Assembly (NCBI RefSeq): GCF_035818675.1
Contig: NZ_JAYKZZ010000010.1
Span: 161,198 to 225,197, forward strand
Direction of reading: 5' to 3'
Source: Parapedobacter flavus
Lineage (GTDB): Bacteria; Bacteroidota; Bacteroidia; Sphingobacteriales; Sphingobacteriaceae
DNA length: 64,000 nucleotides
Part shown: in pieces, positions 1 through 9,672 of the stretch
How positions within the stretch are numbered: position 1 is the first letter of the stretch
Layout: every line of letters starts with the position of its first letter
Program-made: the position numbers and the translations under genes
Notes under the pieces: model-generated
The model's input: only the letters and a program-made list of their open reading frames with translations
The model's database searches: none
Told to the model about the DNA's origin: nothing

Positions 1-1
1 G

Positions 2-481
2 GTGGAATTGGCGGACGGAACTAGGGCCACAACGGCCGTAGTATATGCTGTTTCGCTCAAACGGAAAATCCGCGTGGTCAGGGTATCCGCTGGGAAGACC
101 CACAAACTGTATTTCTCAACTGATACGGGGATGGGACCTGCCGATATCGTCCGCTACTACAGGCTACGCTTCCAGATCGAGTTCATCTACCGCGACGCAA
201 AACAGTTCACCGGACTGGAAAATTGCCAGGCAAGGAGCGAGAACAAGTTGGACTTCCACCTCAATCTGGCCCTAACGGCAACCAATGTCGCCAAAGCCGC
301 GCATTGGATAAGCATCCCCAAAAAGGAACAAGGGGCGTTCTCCATGGCCGACATCAAGACGATGAACCACAACACTTTACTGATGAATAGATTTTTTTCA
401 ACCTTTGGGATAAACCCACACTTGCAAAAAAATCAGAAACATGTCAAAGAACTAATAATGTACGGCACTATTGCCGCTTAA
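2..481 (+). mobile_element. IS4-family transposase, C-terminal part (cut by window edge)
   Basis: C-terminal 159 residues of a DDE transposase; the rest lies left of the window. The IS4-type Y-(2)-R-(3)-E-(6)-K signature is visible at about residues 53-67 (YRLRFQIE then FIYRDAK), where E is the last catalytic acid. The conserved stretch around 'GLENCQARSENKLDFHLNLAL' that follows is also typical of the family. The stop codon is only 17 bp before the ATG of the NRPS gene, so the right end of the element must lie at or very near the NRPS start. I could not identify a terminal inverted repeat from one end alone. Family assignment rests on the signature; the exact IS name is not determined. Confidence 0.8.
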
Positions 482-498
482 AAATTAACTAACTATTG

Positions 499-3400
499 AT
501 GAATAATATTAACAATCTAACCCCCGTTGATTTTAATCCCTTTCAAGATGCCCGGAAGATTGAGAAAGTAACATATACAACCGAAGCGCAGAAAGAAATT
601 TGGCTGGCTTGTGCGATTGGAGAACAAGAAGCTAATCTTTCCTATAATGAATCGGTTTCGCTGATACTCGAAGGGGATTTTCGGCGGGACGCATTTGAAT
701 CTGCACTCAGGCAATTGGTACGGAGACACGAGGCGCTCCGAGCTACGGTAAGTTCCAGTGGAGAGCACTTAGTTATCTACGAAGATATTCCCTACGAAGC
801 CAAGTTCTATGACTTTTCGGAGATGGAAGATGATGAAAAGCAAATAGCATTCAAGGCATTTTTAACCCAACAGATGCATATTCCTTTCAATATTGAGGAA
901 GGACCTTTATTTCGTTTCTTCATCCATAAATTTTCTCCAAGACACCACTATTTCACGCTGTTTAAACATCATATTATCGGTGACGGATGGTCTACGGGTA
1001 TACTATTGGAAGATATCAGCAAATTTTACAACGGGTTTGTCCATGGCCTGAACCCCATCCTGCCAGTTCCATACCAAATCAGCGAGTATGCCAAAGATGA
1101 ATTACGCTACCAACAAACATCGGCCTACGAATCAGCTGAACAATATTGGATCAATCTCTATAGCGGCAATATCCCGGTACTGGACCTGCCAACCGATTAT
1201 CCTAGAAAGTCACCCCGGTCATTTAAGGGAAATCGGATCGATTTCGAGTTGTCCCGTGAACTCGTACAACGTGTAAGACAAGTAGGTGCCAAGGCTGGAT
1301 GCAGTCTGGTAAATACATTAGTAGCTGCATTTGAGCTATTCTTGCATAAAACGACTAATCAACGAGATATCACAGTAGGTTTGCCAACCGCTGGCCAGTT
1401 AGCAACAGAAAGGTTTGATTTGGTCGGACATTGTGTTAACCTATTGCCATTACGAAGCAAAATAGATACCACGGCAAGTATCAATGAATACCTGAAATCA
1501 AGACGGCAATCATTCTTTGACGCCTATGATAACCAGCGATTTACATTTGGGGAACTGGTGAAAAAACTGAAGATACCCCGAGATGAAAGTCGTATCCCGC
1601 TGATCCCCGTTATGTTCAATGTCGACATGGGAATGGACAACGCGGTATCATTTGAAGCTCTTAAGCATACGCTCATCTCGAACCCACGGGAATTTGAGGC
1701 ATTTGAGCTCTTTCTAAACGTCACCAATGCCAAAGACCGTCTGATATTGGAATGGTCTTACAACAGCGGTCTTTTTACCCCGAAAACCATCCGGTCCATG
1801 ATGGCTGCGTTTGAATACCTGTTGACGCAAGTTGCAGATGATCCAGACGGCACCATCGAAGCACTTCGTTTAACCGATGGCGTAGTGCCCAAAAGTATTG
1901 TTACCGGCGAACAATTGGATTACGACAAGTCATCGAATTTCACCAAACTGATTGCTCAATCGGCTCACGAAAATGCCGAAAGAACAGCGGTAATTTTCGA
2001 AAATCGTCGCATCAACTACCGGCAATTGGAAAGCCAAACCAATCAATTTGCCCATTATTTGTCAAGCATCGGTGTTAAAAAAGGAATGGTTGTCGGCGTG
2101 GCAATGGATCGGTCGATTGAAATGTTAGTAGCATTGGTCGGCATCGCCAAATCAGGGGGCGTTTACCTACCATTGGATCCAGAATATCCGGAAGAACGGA
2201 TTGAATTTATGCTCCAGGATTCAACGGCTAAATACCTGGTCACCGACAAACACCACAAGGGCCGTTGGGGATCTGAGGTTTCAATTATCATCTTTGGCGA
2301 TATACAGGCGAATCTGGACATACAGCAAACGACTCCCCCGTCTATACCGATAACGGGAGAAGATTTGGTGTATTTACTGTATACTTCGGGTTCCAGTGGT
2401 AAACCGAAAGGTGTCCAGATCAAGCATTCGAACTTGTTGAACTTCCTGCTGAGTATGCAGCGCCAACCAGGAATACAACGAGCGGATGTCGTATTCAACA
2501 TCACGACCATTTCATTCGATATTGCAGGGCTAGAGCTGTATCTTCCATTAACTGTAGGGGCTACACTGGTACTAAGCGACCAAGAGACAACACGCGACGG
2601 ACGGGCTATCCTCCGCTCTCTTTCCGACCGGCAAGTCACCCTTATGCAAGCCACGCCGTCGACGTGGCGTATGATGTTGGACGCAGGCTGGGAACACCGG
2701 ATCCCACTAAAAGCACTTTGCGGCGGAGAACCCTTCCCAATCGAATTGGCAGATAAACTACTTGATCGTTGCCAAGCGGTATGGAACATGTACGGTCCGA
2801 CCGAAACGACAATCTGGTCAACAATCAAAGAAATCACTCGGGCGGACAACGGCCTAATCACTGTGGGCAATCCCATTGCTAATACTACAGTTCATATCCT
2901 GGACGAACACCATGTGCCCGTTGCGATTGGGGGAATAGGCGAGTTATTCATTGCTGGCGATGGTGTAGCCAAAGGATACCTAAACCGCCCAGAACTCAAC
3001 AAAGAGCGGTTTATCGCCGATCCAGCAGATGAGTGCAGCGCTATGTACGCGACGGGGGATTTGGGTAAAATAGTAAGTAACGGTGAAATCCAGTGTTTAG
3101 GAAGGAAAGACAACCAAGTCAAGATCAGAGGACACCGGATAGAGCTGGGTGAAATAGAATACCAGTTAAGCACGTTGCGCGGCATAAAGGAAGCGATAGT
3201 CGACGCTAAACCTACTCCACAAGGAGACACCCAATTGGTAGCGTACGTCATCGCTGATCGAGATGATAAATCCGATGACAGCGATTCTGTTTCATGGAAA
3301 GACCGGTGGGATACCATCTACGACACCGGCGTTGAGTTCAACAAATCTGCCAATTTGGAGGAACACCAAATCGATGGGAGTATTTACCGCCAACTGGAGA

Positions 3401-5778
3401 ACAGCGAAGAACTGAAACTCCAAGCCGACGAATGGCTGAAAGAATCCGTCGACCGCATCCGGAAAATCGGAGCCGAACGCATCTTGGAAGTAGGTAGCGG
3501 TGCCGGACAAATCCTGTTTGGAGTCGCACCGTTTACATCGTACTATCTGGCTACTGACTACGCGCATACGGCTATCGACAAACTAAGCGAGCAATTGGTC
3601 GCTCATCCCGACAAATGGGGGCACGTCGAAGCCAAGACAGCCCCCGCCGACGATTTCAGCGGAATTCCAGCGGCATCCTTAGATTTGGTGTTGGTCAATA
3701 GTGTTGCCCAGTATTTCCCGGATGCCAATTACTTTTTAAAAGTAATTGAAAATGCAACTAAGGTGGTCAAACCCGGCGGTTGCATCTTCATCGGGGACAT
3801 GCAAGGCAAAAACTCACTTGAGATGTGTCATGCAATCGATCAGTTCAAACGTTCATCCGATACCGCTACCCTATCCCGTTTTCAAGAGGTGGTGAAAAAC
3901 CGCGTCCGGATAGAAGAAGAGCTGGTTGCCGATCCGGGATTCTTTTACCTCCTCCCTACATTGATACCGGCCATTACCGCCGTAGATGTCCAATTGAGGA
4001 AAGGACTGCTGCTTAACGAAACCACCAATTATCACTTCGACATCTGGCTTTATGTCAATTCAACACATCAAACCATTGTTTCGGAAATCGACCACACCTG
4101 GGATGATGTTAAAACAGAAGACCGTGTCCGTCATTTGCTTACGACTCACACTGGCAAAACCATATCCATCACCGGTATCCCCAATAAAAGAACGGCCAAG
4201 GACTTCCTCCTGTCGACCATCTTGCAGCAGCCCGAAACAGGCCAAAAAACAATCGGGGAAATTAAACCCCAAGTGGAAGCCGAATCAACGGGTTTCTTGC
4301 CCGACACCTTCTGGGCAATTGGTGAAAAATACGGTTATGATACCCGTGTACGCTGGAGTACGGACGGTACGGACGGCTGCTTCGAAGCCATATTTTTACC
4401 GCCGACCGTAAAAAACGTCGTTCCTGCAACAATGGCACAGCTCAATACGTCGACTAAAAAGGCAATAGATTTCGTCAGACAGCCCAAAGCCGATGAGGCA
4501 ACCAGCGTACCTGCGGAGCTGATCAAGTCTTGGAAAAACGAGTTGAGCAAGGTGCTTCCGGACTATATGGTTCCCGCACACTACGTTGCGGTAAAACAGT
4601 TTCCATTAACCCCAAACAAAAAGGTCGACCGGAAGGCGCTGCCGGCAATCGATTGGCAACAGCAAAGACTGGGTGGAAACCTTCCCAAAACCGATACGGA
4701 AAAACTTGTTGCGTCTATATGGGAAGACTGTTTGGGAATTACCAACATTAGTTTAGATGACAATTTCTTTGAATTGGGCGGACATTCGTTGATAGCTGTA
4801 AAATTGATGGCAACTATCGAGAAGGAATTTGGAAAACGACTACCATTGGTTAGTCTGTTCAAGTACCCTACTATTAAACAACTTTCGAAACTTTTGGAAG
4901 ATAGTCAAGTGACAACCAATTGGGAGAGCTTAGTACCCATCAAGCCAACAGGAAATAAACCCCCATTATACGTCGTACATGGTATTGGACTCAACGTATT
5001 GTTTTTCCAAAGGGCGGCGAATTACCTGAATCCCGAACAACCCGTGTTCGCTTTGCAGGCGAAAGGTTTAGACGGAAGTCTTCTCTCTGGCCAAACCATA
5101 GAAGAAATTGCTGCAGACTATATTGATGAAATCCAAAAGCATAGCCCAAAAGGCCCTTATGCACTCTCCGGGTACTCTTATGGAGGTATGGTTGCCGTAG
5201 AGATGGCCAAGCAGTTAAAGCAAATGGGAAAAGAAGTGACTTTCTTAGGATTATTCGATTCTTATACTAATAAGACCGTCGAACAACAATTTGAAGGAAA
5301 TCGTAATGAAATCCTTAAATATAAAGTAAAAAAGATACTGGCAATACCATTCTTATTTGTCAAAAATCCCCGTTTGTATGCGAGAGATAAATACCTGTAT
5401 GCCAGGGGGGAATTTTATAAATTTTTTAAGAAAGTGTTTCCTAACAGGAGATTATTCAACGATCCTCCAGCACATATCAAATTGTTGCAAGAGCAGCATT
5501 CGGCCGCCTTAAGAACTTATAATCTTACGTCATATAACGGATCCGTCACGCTGTTCAAATCAAAAGTCAAAACACTTTACATTCCCTATTTTGAGACTAA
5601 CGGCTGGGAACCTTATATAAACGGAGACATACACATTGCGGAAATACCGTGCAATCATGCGCAGTTGTTCCGTGAGCCCGCGGTTAAAATATTGGCTAAA
5701 GAACTTCAAAAACACCTCGATCTGTCTTTTTCGAGGATGAAAAACGATACCGAGCACGAAGTAAACATGCTCGGTTAA
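499..5778 (+). CDS. Single-module NRPS (C-A-nMT-T-TE), predicted N-methylglycine incorporation
   Basis: A complete one-module nonribosomal peptide synthetase of 1759 residues. Domains in order: condensation (HHIIGDGWS near residue 158); adenylation (A3 YTSGSSGKPKG near 629, A5 YGPTET near 766, A7 YATGDL near 851, A8 near 876); an N-methyltransferase inserted between A8 and A10 (LEVGSGAG near 997, NSVAQYFP near 1077); A10 NKKVDRKALP with Lys near 1376; carrier protein (LGGHSL, Ser near 1431); thioesterase (GYSYGG near 1559, Asp near 1588, His near 1721). My reading of the substrate pocket is D-I-L-Q-L-G-M-I-W-K, one change from the commonly quoted glycine code, so the likely residue is sarcosine. 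The ATG at 499 is preferred over TTG at 496. The flippase gene begins 4 bp downstream. What the condensation domain joins to the residue is not known. Confidence 0.93.
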   Translation: MNNINNLTPVDFNPFQDARKIEKVTYTTEAQKEIWLACAIGEQEANLSYNESVSLILEGDFRRDAFESALRQLVRRHEALRATVSSSGEHLVIYEDIPYEAKFYDFSEMEDDEKQIAFKAFLTQQMHIPFNIEEGPLFRFFIHKFSPRHHYFTLFKHHIIGDGWSTGILLEDISKFYNGFVHGLNPILPVPYQISEYAKDELRYQQTSAYESAEQYWINLYSGNIPVLDLPTDYPRKSPRSFKGNRIDFELSRELVQRVRQVGAKAGCSLVNTLVAAFELFLHKTTNQRDITVGLPTAGQLATERFDLVGHCVNLLPLRSKIDTTASINEYLKSRRQSFFDAYDNQRFTFGELVKKLKIPRDESRIPLIPVMFNVDMGMDNAVSFEALKHTLISNPREFEAFELFLNVTNAKDRLILEWSYNSGLFTPKTIRSMMAAFEYLLTQVADDPDGTIEALRLTDGVVPKSIVTGEQLDYDKSSNFTKLIAQSAHENAERTAVIFENRRINYRQLESQTNQFAHYLSSIGVKKGMVVGVAMDRSIEMLVALVGIAKSGGVYLPLDPEYPEERIEFMLQDSTAKYLVTDKHHKGRWGSEVSIIIFGDIQANLDIQQTTPPSIPITGEDLVYLLYTSGSSGKPKGVQIKHSNLLNFLLSMQRQPGIQRADVVFNITTISFDIAGLELYLPLTVGATLVLSDQETTRDGRAILRSLSDRQVTLMQATPSTWRMMLDAGWEHRIPLKALCGGEPFPIELADKLLDRCQAVWNMYGPTETTIWSTIKEITRADNGLITVGNPIANTTVHILDEHHVPVAIGGIGELFIAGDGVAKGYLNRPELNKERFIADPADECSAMYATGDLGKIVSNGEIQCLGRKDNQVKIRGHRIELGEIEYQLSTLRGIKEAIVDAKPTPQGDTQLVAYVIADRDDKSDDSDSVSWKDRWDTIYDTGVEFNKSANLEEHQIDGSIYRQLENSEELKLQADEWLKESVDRIRKIGAERILEVGSGAGQILFGVAPFTSYYLATDYAHTAIDKLSEQLVAHPDKWGHVEAKTAPADDFSGIPAASLDLVLVNSVAQYFPDANYFLKVIENATKVVKPGGCIFIGDMQGKNSLEMCHAIDQFKRSSDTATLSRFQEVVKNRVRIEEELVADPGFFYLLPTLIPAITAVDVQLRKGLLLNETTNYHFDIWLYVNSTHQTIVSEIDHTWDDVKTEDRVRHLLTTHTGKTISITGIPNKRTAKDFLLSTILQQPETGQKTIGEIKPQVEAESTGFLPDTFWAIGEKYGYDTRVRWSTDGTDGCFEAIFLPPTVKNVVPATMAQLNTSTKKAIDFVRQPKADEATSVPAELIKSWKNELSKVLPDYMVPAHYVAVKQFPLTPNKKVDRKALPAIDWQQQRLGGNLPKTDTEKLVASIWEDCLGITNISLDDNFFELGGHSLIAVKLMATIEKEFGKRLPLVSLFKYPTIKQLSKLLEDSQVTTNWESLVPIKPTGNKPPLYVVHGIGLNVLFFQRAANYLNPEQPVFALQAKGLDGSLLSGQTIEEIAADYIDEIQKHSPKGPYALSGYSYGGMVAVEMAKQLKQMGKEVTFLGLFDSYTNKTVEQQFEGNRNEILKYKVKKILAIPFLFVKNPRLYARDKYLYARGEFYKFFKKVFPNRRLFNDPPAHIKLLQEQHSAALRTYNLTSYNGSVTLFKSKVKTLYIPYFETNGWEPYINGDIHIAEIPCNHAQLFREPAVKILAKELQKHLDLSFSRMKNDTEHEVNMLG

Positions 5779-5782
5779 CGCA

Positions 5783-7123
5783 ATGGATATCAAAAAGGTC
5801 TTTGAGGGAAATTACTGGATTCGGTCTGGCACGGTCAGCTTGTTGCAACAAGTATGCAATTTTATCGTCGGGTTCGCAAGTTTTTTCTTTCTAGTGAGAT
5901 TGACCTCTAAAGACGATTACGGCACATGGATTCTTTTTCTTTCGACCATTTCACTCGTTGAAATTATCCGCAATGAACTTATTCAAAATGCACTGATAAA
6001 ATATGTTTCGGTAACTAGAAGCGAGGAACGCGGAAAAATCATTGCCACGTCTTTTATTATCAATACGGTCGTGACCGGTATACTGGCCATTTTATTGGCA
6101 GGTATTGCACCACTTTTGAGCCAAATCTGGGATGCACCGGCAATCGAAAATATGCTGTGCCTCTATCTTGTTTCGTTTGTTATCGTCGGTGTACAAATGC
6201 AGTTCAACAGTATAGAACAAGCACACCTCAGTTTCAATAGCTTATTCCTATCTACTTTCTCAAAGCAATTTCTCTTCCTTATTGCTATCACTGTTGCGTA
6301 TTTCCAAAATTACAACATAAGCCTTATTCAACTGGTTGTACTTAACATTGTTTCGACAGTTGCAGGGACATTTGTTTCATGGCGTTTTGTGCGCAGACAC
6401 CTGACATTTAAATGGAGATTCGACATGGGATGGGCAAAAAAACTGCTTAACTATGGCAAATATACGATGGCCACGTCGCTACATGCTACGTTTTCCAATG
6501 TGATGGATCAAATGTTGCTAGGAGGTATGCTCTCGCCAAGTGCCGTGAGTTCTTTTAATATTGCCAATCGCATCAGCAATATGGCACATATTCCAACCAA
6601 CGCAATGGCGACAATCGTATTTCCGCAAGGTGCTATCCGCTTCGAATCTGAAGGCAAAGAAGCGATGAAATTATTATACGAGAAATCCGTGGGTTCCATT
6701 TTAGCTATCCTCACCCCCGCCGTAGCAATACTTTATCTGCTTGCTGACCCAATAATCCACATCATAGTCGGGGAACGGTACTTGGATGCTGTCCCGTTAT
6801 TGCGGATAACCTTGCTTTACTGCCTTCTTATCCCTTATAGCAGACAAACAGGTACTATCCTCGAGTCCACAGGAAACACAAGATTGAATTTCCTATTGGT
6901 CTTATTCACCAGCACATTTAACATGATCTTAAATATCTTCCTCATCAGTGAATTTGGCGTAATTGGAGCAGTCTACGGAGCGTTATTGGCTAGAGTATTA
7001 TTCTTCGTAGTGGCAGGTCACTACCTCAAAAAACTTTTCAAAATAAACCTTTGGACACCGTGGAAATACGCTATCCACTTTTATCCGGAAACCTATCGAA
7101 GGCTGTTCCACCGCAGCCCTTAG
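5783..7123 (+). CDS. Polysaccharide/lipid flippase, MOP superfamily (Wzx-like)
   Basis: A 446-residue polytopic inner-membrane protein of the polysaccharide biosynthesis (Wzx/PST) branch of the MOP exporter superfamily. These proteins move lipid-linked oligosaccharide repeat units across the inner membrane. The N-terminus (SGTVSLLQQVCNFIVGFASF) and regularly spaced hydrophobic segments, about 12-14, fit the family and its usual length. The ATG is 4 bp after the NRPS stop, so both are probably translated from one mRNA. An export role for the NRPS product is conceivable, but the family and the surrounding glycosyltransferases favour a glycan substrate. It is the first of two flippases in the window; the other is at 17593-19107. 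Confidence 0.85.
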   Translation: MDIKKVFEGNYWIRSGTVSLLQQVCNFIVGFASFFFLVRLTSKDDYGTWILFLSTISLVEIIRNELIQNALIKYVSVTRSEERGKIIATSFIINTVVTGILAILLAGIAPLLSQIWDAPAIENMLCLYLVSFVIVGVQMQFNSIEQAHLSFNSLFLSTFSKQFLFLIAITVAYFQNYNISLIQLVVLNIVSTVAGTFVSWRFVRRHLTFKWRFDMGWAKKLLNYGKYTMATSLHATFSNVMDQMLLGGMLSPSAVSSFNIANRISNMAHIPTNAMATIVFPQGAIRFESEGKEAMKLLYEKSVGSILAILTPAVAILYLLADPIIHIIVGERYLDAVPLLRITLLYCLLIPYSRQTGTILESTGNTRLNFLLVLFTSTFNMILNIFLISEFGVIGAVYGALLARVLFFVVAGHYLKKLFKINLWTPWKYAIHFYPETYRRLFHRSP

Positions 7124-7206
7124 TTTTTGAAACATCCATTCCAGCGTCTGCACTTTGACGAAAAAAAATAAAATCAAACTTTAAATAGTTAAAATGTTTG
7201 TTTTAA

Positions 7207-7228
7207 TTTGTAGTATTATTACTACAAA
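7207..7228. promoter_or_regulatory. Palindromic operator site 1
   Basis: Perfect inverted repeat TTTGTAGT-N6-ACTACAAA with spacer ATTATT. It has the same arms and spacer length as the site at 8699. It lies 62 bp upstream of the preferred ATG (7290) of the beta-helix lipoprotein gene. Unlike the other sites there is no clear -7 box 48 bp downstream; the nearest candidate is TACGTTAG at 7271-7278, 43 bp away. Confidence 0.7.
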
Positions 7229-7289
7229 ACGTTTTGTGCTTGTGAACAACAGACTGCTTTTCAATCCGGTTACGTTAGTGAAATCCTAC

Positions 7290-8687
7290 ATGATGATCGG
7301 CATTTATGTCATGATGGCTATGCCACTTTCTTCATGCACGAAGAAAGCGACGATTATCCCTGATAAAATTATTGCCGAAACACCCGGCGACAACGAAACC
7401 GACTCAACGGACAATGATTATTCAATCACCGAACCATCTCCCGTTTCCCAAAAAATGTTGGTATCGGGCGACACCAATGGAAAATTGGTGATCGATGGCA
7501 ATACCGGGAAGTACAATTGTCACACCCAAATTATCATCAAGGCGGGCGTCTATACGAATATCCAAATCAAAAATTTAAAGGGCCAGGAAGGGTGCCCTAT
7601 CCGGATTACGAACGACGGATTGGTTGAAGTAGTTGGCTTTCGCAAGCACATGCTAATTTCCAACGTTTCCAACATTGAAATCACCGGTAATGGAAACACT
7701 GACATTGAAAACGGCTTTTTATTTAGAGACAACGAATACAGGGCCATCGAATTACTCGGAGCTATCAATGGTTTGTCGGTTCAATATTTTGAATTCAAAA
7801 ATATTGGAAATCATGTCATTTCATACAATAGTGATGTCGTTTATGACGGCAGTCCCGGTTCCTACGCGAGCAATCTTACATTTTCTCACCTCACCGCAGA
7901 CAATACGGGCGCATTAATCAATTTCGGTGGTGGAATAAACGGTTCGGCCATTCAGGGTCTGGTAAAAAACTTAGAGATTTCACACGTATCGTTTAATAAT
8001 GCACCTACGGTGAGAAATGCCGTGTATGTAGGTATGGTAGAAGGCTACGATATACACCATAATAGATTCCAACATGTGAATATGCATGAAGACAATCACA
8101 ACGCTATGTTCTTCATGCGTGGAAATGGTCGTTTTCATAATAATTATATAAGTGATCACCAAGGCAACGCACTTCGTGCATGGGGAGTAAGTATTGGTTC
8201 GGCACCTAAGGAAATCTTGGCTTATAACAATATTGTGGTAAACTCACGGAAATATTCAGCCTTTGAAATACAATCCTTCGCAGACGATATGATTTCTGGG
8301 AAAACCACCTTCGTAAATGCTAAGATTTTCCACAACACTTGTGGCAATCTCAATACATCGCGAGATTGGTATGGCGTGGTACTTGATGCGTATCGGCTGT
8401 TGGGTGGGTCGTGCCAAGTGTTTAATAACCTTGTTTTTAATTTACCGGCGCCTCATCCCAAAAGCAACTTCGTGAGCTACATGTCTATTGAGGAAGGCAT
8501 GTTAACGACAACGAACAATTTATATTCCCCCACATCGACAGCTGCTGGAATCGTAAACGAAAATGATTTTCGTCTCAACAGTTCATCAAAAGCAAAAGGA
8601 ACTGGAAAAAAAATAAATCTTGTAAGTCTCGACTTTTACAGTGCTCCCCGCAACGTCAGCGCTCCGTCAATCGGCGCCGTCGAATAG
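7290..8687 (+). CDS. Parallel beta-helix lipoprotein (pectate-lyase-like fold)
   Basis: The preferred start gives a 465-residue protein with a short lipoprotein signal ending in the lipobox PLSSC (Cys 16), so it should be anchored in a membrane and probably surface exposed. The mature part has the short irregular repeats rich in Asn, Ile, Val and Gly typical of right-handed beta-helices (for example HNRFQHVNMHEDNHNAMFF and FHNNYISDHQGNALRAW), a fold shared by polysaccharide lyases, epimerases and some glycosidases. No specific catalytic family could be named. The reading frame is open back to an ATG at 7194, but that start would add 32 unusual residues and place operator site 1 inside the gene. 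The product may trim or modify the exported polysaccharide. Confidence 0.72.
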   Translation: MMIGIYVMMAMPLSSCTKKATIIPDKIIAETPGDNETDSTDNDYSITEPSPVSQKMLVSGDTNGKLVIDGNTGKYNCHTQIIIKAGVYTNIQIKNLKGQEGCPIRITNDGLVEVVGFRKHMLISNVSNIEITGNGNTDIENGFLFRDNEYRAIELLGAINGLSVQYFEFKNIGNHVISYNSDVVYDGSPGSYASNLTFSHLTADNTGALINFGGGINGSAIQGLVKNLEISHVSFNNAPTVRNAVYVGMVEGYDIHHNRFQHVNMHEDNHNAMFFMRGNGRFHNNYISDHQGNALRAWGVSIGSAPKEILAYNNIVVNSRKYSAFEIQSFADDMISGKTTFVNAKIFHNTCGNLNTSRDWYGVVLDAYRLLGGSCQVFNNLVFNLPAPHPKSNFVSYMSIEEGMLTTTNNLYSPTSTAAGIVNENDFRLNSSSKAKGTGKKINLVSLDFYSAPRNVSAPSIGAVE

Positions 8688-8698
8688 TTGGATTGTAT

Positions 8699-8720
8699 TT
8701 TGTAGTGCTTGTACTACAAA
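8699..8720. promoter_or_regulatory. Palindromic operator site 2
   Basis: Perfect inverted repeat TTTGTAGT-N6-ACTACAAA with spacer GCTTGT. The -7 box at 8768 begins exactly 48 bp after its right edge. It lies just after the stop of the beta-helix gene and upstream of the glycosyltransferase operon 8803-12301. Confidence 0.75.
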
Positions 8721-8746
8721 CCTGTATTTCTCGGATTTTTCCTCTA

Positions 8747-8775
8747 TTGAGTAGCGAAGACAATAACTACTTTTG
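8747..8775 (+). promoter_or_regulatory. Bacteroidota-type promoter for the 8803-12301 glycosyltransferase operon
   Basis: TTG at 8747-8749 and TACTTTTG at 8768-8775 are separated by 18 bp, matching the -33 (TTG/TTTG) and -7 (TAnnTTTG) elements of the primary sigma factor of this phylum. Transcription would begin about 8781, before the ATG at 8803. This argues against the in-frame TTG at 8773 as the start codon, because it lies inside the -7 box. Confidence 0.6.
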
Positions 8776-8802
8776 AATGAAAGTTCTGTCACAGTCATTC
8801 AA

Positions 8803-9657
8803 ATGATGTTTAAAATACCAGATTGGGTAAAGAAGTACCACAACAGTTTTCGTGTTTTCACAGACATTCCCCCGCGAATGTTTGACGAGGTCAATGAACG
8901 ACTCAAAAAAAACACGACCGATTATCCCGTCGTTTCTATTGTTATTCCGACGTGGAACGAAGAAGCGAACATATTTAATTGCGTTTCAAGTTTATCGGCG
9001 ACAGAAAGTTCAATTCCTTTTGAAATAATTGTCGTCAACAATAATTCGACCGACAATACACAACAAACGCTAGATAAACTCAACATAATAACTTTATTCC
9101 AACCCACGCAAGGTTGTGGCCCCACAAGACAGCTCGGACAGGAACATGCCCGTGGAAAATATATATTGCTTGCGGATGCCGACGTTATTTACCCCCCCCA
9201 CTGGTTAGATGAAATGGTATCCGTATTACAACAAGAGGAAACAGTATGTGTATATGGAAGATACTCGTTTATTCCGGTCGACGGGTACCCTAGATGGAAA
9301 CTGGCCATTCATGAAACATTAAAAGATATCATTGCCGAATTCCGACATATCAAGAGACCTTACCTCAATGCGTATGGCATGAGCATGGGATATATCCGGG
9401 AACTGGGAATGAAAGTTGGATTCGTAGATCATAATATCCGAGGCGAAGACGGGCGGTTATGTTTTGACTTAATGCCCTTTGGCAAAATTAGACAAGTAAA
9501 GGCATCGGCTGCCAGGGTCTGGACAACACCCCGTACGTTACAAAACGAGGGTGGTTTGTCGCGGGTATTGTTAAACCGATTGAAAAAAGAAGGAAAGCGC
9601 TTCAGTTCGCTGTTCTCTCCGCTCGCTCCACACGACACAAAAACGTCTAAAAATTGA
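8803..9657 (+). CDS. Glycosyltransferase family 2
   Basis: A 284-residue GT-A fold glycosyltransferase. The nucleotide-sugar binding start VSIVIPTWNEE is near residues 44-54 and the metal-binding DAD (ADADV) near residues 125-127. The C-terminal region GEDGRLCFDLMPFGKI fits inverting GT2 enzymes that act in the cytoplasm on lipid-linked glycans. There is no membrane segment. ATG 8803 is chosen because the frame's earlier TTG falls in a promoter element; ATG 8806 is an equal alternative. It is the first gene of a four-gene glycosyltransferase unit with short gaps. The donor sugar cannot be told from sequence. Confidence 0.87.
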   Translation: MMFKIPDWVKKYHNSFRVFTDIPPRMFDEVNERLKKNTTDYPVVSIVIPTWNEEANIFNCVSSLSATESSIPFEIIVVNNNSTDNTQQTLDKLNIITLFQPTQGCGPTRQLGQEHARGKYILLADADVIYPPHWLDEMVSVLQQEETVCVYGRYSFIPVDGYPRWKLAIHETLKDIIAEFRHIKRPYLNAYGMSMGYIRELGMKVGFVDHNIRGEDGRLCFDLMPFGKIRQVKASAARVWTTPRTLQNEGGLSRVLLNRLKKEGKRFSSLFSPLAPHDTKTSKN

Positions 9658-9672
9658 GCCAAACCTACATAG

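Noticed and set aside
2163..2876. A 237-codon open frame antisense to the NRPS adenylation domain
   Set aside because: The plus-strand frame carries all adenylation motifs through this region; the antisense frame is a shadow.
8773..8802. TTG 8773 as the start of the GT2 gene
   Set aside because: It lies within the TACTTTTG -7 box; ATG 8803 or 8806 gives a normal N-terminus.
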